Source: PoT sp049331405 (GTDB lineage: Bacteria; Planctomycetota; Planctomycetia; Isosphaerales; Isosphaeraceae). Taken from it: DNA of 64,000 nt. The notes under the pieces are model-generated. The model was not told the DNA's origin. It saw nothing but the letters and a program-made list of their open reading frames with translations, and did no database searches. The number at the start of each line of letters is the position of its first letter. The first letter of the stretch is position 1. The translations under genes and the position numbers were made by a program. The stretch is taken from the NCBI RefSeq assembly GCF_049331405.1, contig NZ_CP186274.1:558001-622000 (forward strand), in the 5' to 3' direction. Positions 63,087-64,000 of this stretch are shown piece after piece.

Positions 63087-64000
63087 TCAGGCATTCTTGG
63101 CCACGAGTCGCTTCAGCCCTTGGTAATCGACCTTGTCGGTCGAGGTCGTGGGCAGCTCGGGGACGAACGTGATCGAGTCGGGGATCATGTAGTGGGGTAA
63201 ATATGTGGTGCAGTGCCGTTTCATGGCGATGATCGAGCCCTTCTGCGAGGCCTTCATCGCCACGAACGCCGCGATCGAGACCCCTTCGTCGTCCGACTTC
63301 GCGATCACGGCGGCCCGCTCCACGCCGTCGTGGCGGTAGAGGGCCGACTCGATCTCGCCGAGCTCGATCCGATAGCCACGCTTCTTGACCATGCGGTCGC
63401 GCCTGCCGTGGAAGACATAGCAGCCGGTGCCGTCATCGACGACGAGGTCGCCCGTGCGATACCATCGCCCGCCCGCCTCGTCGGTGAAGAAGGACTTCGC
63501 CGTCATCTCGGGCTGGCCGAAGTACCCCTGCATCACGCCGGGGCCGGCAATCACCAACTCGCCCACGCTGCCGGCGGGGAGGCCCACGCCTTCCTCGTCC
63601 ACGACCTTGCCTTCGAGGGGAGGGCAGGCCGGGCCGATCGGGAAGGGGGCCTCGCGATCGTCCGGGATGACGTTGGGGAGCCGAAACGCCGTGCACACGT
63701 TCGTCTCGGTCGGCCCGTAGAGGTTCCAGAGGGTCGCCTGCGGCCAGGCCTCGCGCAGGAGGCGCAGCGGGGCCAGCGGGAAGACCTCGCCGGCGAAGAG
63801 GACGACGCGGGGCGGGGTGAACTCCGGCCGGTCAATGTCGCCGTGACGCGTCAGGAGCGCCAGGATCGACGGGGCCGAGTACCAGACGTCGAGCTTGCTC
63901 TCGGCGAGGAAGGCCCCGAGTCGCGCCGGCTCCCGACCCAGCGTCTCTCCGATCACGACGAGCGTCCCCCCCACCGCGCAGGCGACGAAGAGGTCGAAGA
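63087..64000 (-). CDS. Acyl/aminoacyl-adenylating enzyme, C-terminal part (cut by window edge)
   Basis: The visible 304 codons are the C-terminal part of an AMP-binding enzyme: FDLFVACAVGGTLVVIGE at the cut edge, WNLYGPTETNVCTAF (core A5), YRTGDLVVDDG (A7), GRRDRMVKKRGYRIELGEIE (A8) and PTTSTDKVDY with the C-terminal-domain Lys (A10). It is closer to amino-acid adenylation/DltA-like domains than to acyl-CoA synthetases by these motifs. The N-terminus with the phosphate loop lies outside the window. The acyltransferase after it suggests a lipid- or acyl-carrier-linked pathway. Confidence 0.9.
   Translation of the reverse strand, partial: FDLFVACAVGGTLVVIGETLGREPARLGAFLAESKLDVWYSAPSILALLTRHGDIDRPEFTPPRVVLFAGEVFPLAPLRLLREAWPQATLWNLYGPTETNVCTAFRLPNVIPDDREAPFPIGPACPPLEGKVVDEEGVGLPAGSVGELVIAGPGVMQGYFGQPEMTAKSFFTDEAGGRWYRTGDLVVDDGTGCYVFHGRRDRMVKKRGYRIELGEIESALYRHDGVERAAVIAKSDDEGVSIAAFVAMKASQKGSIIAMKRHCTTYLPHYMIPDSITFVPELPTTSTDKVDYQGLKRLVAKNA

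Overview
The window is a GC-rich bacterial chromosome segment that looks like a planctomycete, most likely of the Isosphaeraceae (Singulisphaera/Paludisphaera-like). The evidence is three DUF1559 proteins with type IV pilin-like N-termini, a secreted sulfatase, a neutral-ceramidase-like hydrolase, an OprP-like porin with a coiled coil, many small lipoproteins and lone membrane proteins, and long spacers between genes. No phage, plasmid origin or CRISPR array was seen.

Layout. 1-3.2 kb: the start of a DUF1559 gene running off the left edge, a 1.4 kb spacer, and a purple-acid-phosphatase-like enzyme. 3.2-8.8 kb: a compact minus-strand housekeeping run, xseA-xseB-ispA-dxs-nadK (exonuclease VII, prenyl diphosphate synthase, DXP synthase, NAD kinase). 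9.7-11.4 kb: a DUF1559 gene with a small downstream lipoprotein. 12-15.8 kb: a membrane protein, a ceramidase-like hydrolase, a frameshifted AraC-type remnant and a 49-residue zinc-ribbon protein. 15.9-17.2 kb: an O6-alkylguanine methyltransferase fused to an AlkA-type glycosylase. 17.4-21 kb: a LysR regulator divergent from a pyruvate/indolepyruvate-decarboxylase-like enzyme, then a decayed lactate 2-monooxygenase gene. 21-25.6 kb: an esterase, a secreted GGYG-repeat protein, tRNA-Glu, tRNA-Cys, an aberrant tRNA-like sequence and an SPFH protein.

25.7-35.3 kb: a third DUF1559 gene, an endonuclease/exonuclease/phosphatase-family protein, a DUF4419 protein, an IS200-like element with a frameshifted transposase and an unusual regular array of triloop hairpins, a GH18 chitinase divergent from a sulfatase, and an acyltransferase-3 membrane protein. 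36.3-42.1 kb: a plus-strand ABC export cluster (two ABC-2/DUF3526 permeases, a TPR protein, a DUF4198 protein and an ATPase). 42-48.6 kb: an alpha/beta-hydrolase lipoprotein, then an ArsR regulator divergent from an ene-reductase, an aldo/keto reductase and an azoreductase (probably an electrophile or quinone response), a DUF1963 protein and a small zinc-ribbon membrane protein. 49-56.6 kb: an RND efflux pump, its adaptor, a TetR regulator and an upstream porin. 56.9-64 kb: a thioesterase, an anchored unknown protein, a HAD phosphatase, a nitrilase-family amidase, a DUF4440 protein, a 57-residue membrane protein, an LpxL-like acyltransferase and an adenylation enzyme cut by the right edge.

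Most units are independently transcribed and separated by strong GC-rich hairpins, which are listed as probable terminators. The most unusual items are the hairpin array of the IS200-like element (30.35-30.51 kb), the tRNA-like sequence with an AUC anticodon (24.0 kb) and the methyltransferase-glycosylase fusion (15.9 kb). All assignments rest on reading motifs by eye; no database search was run.
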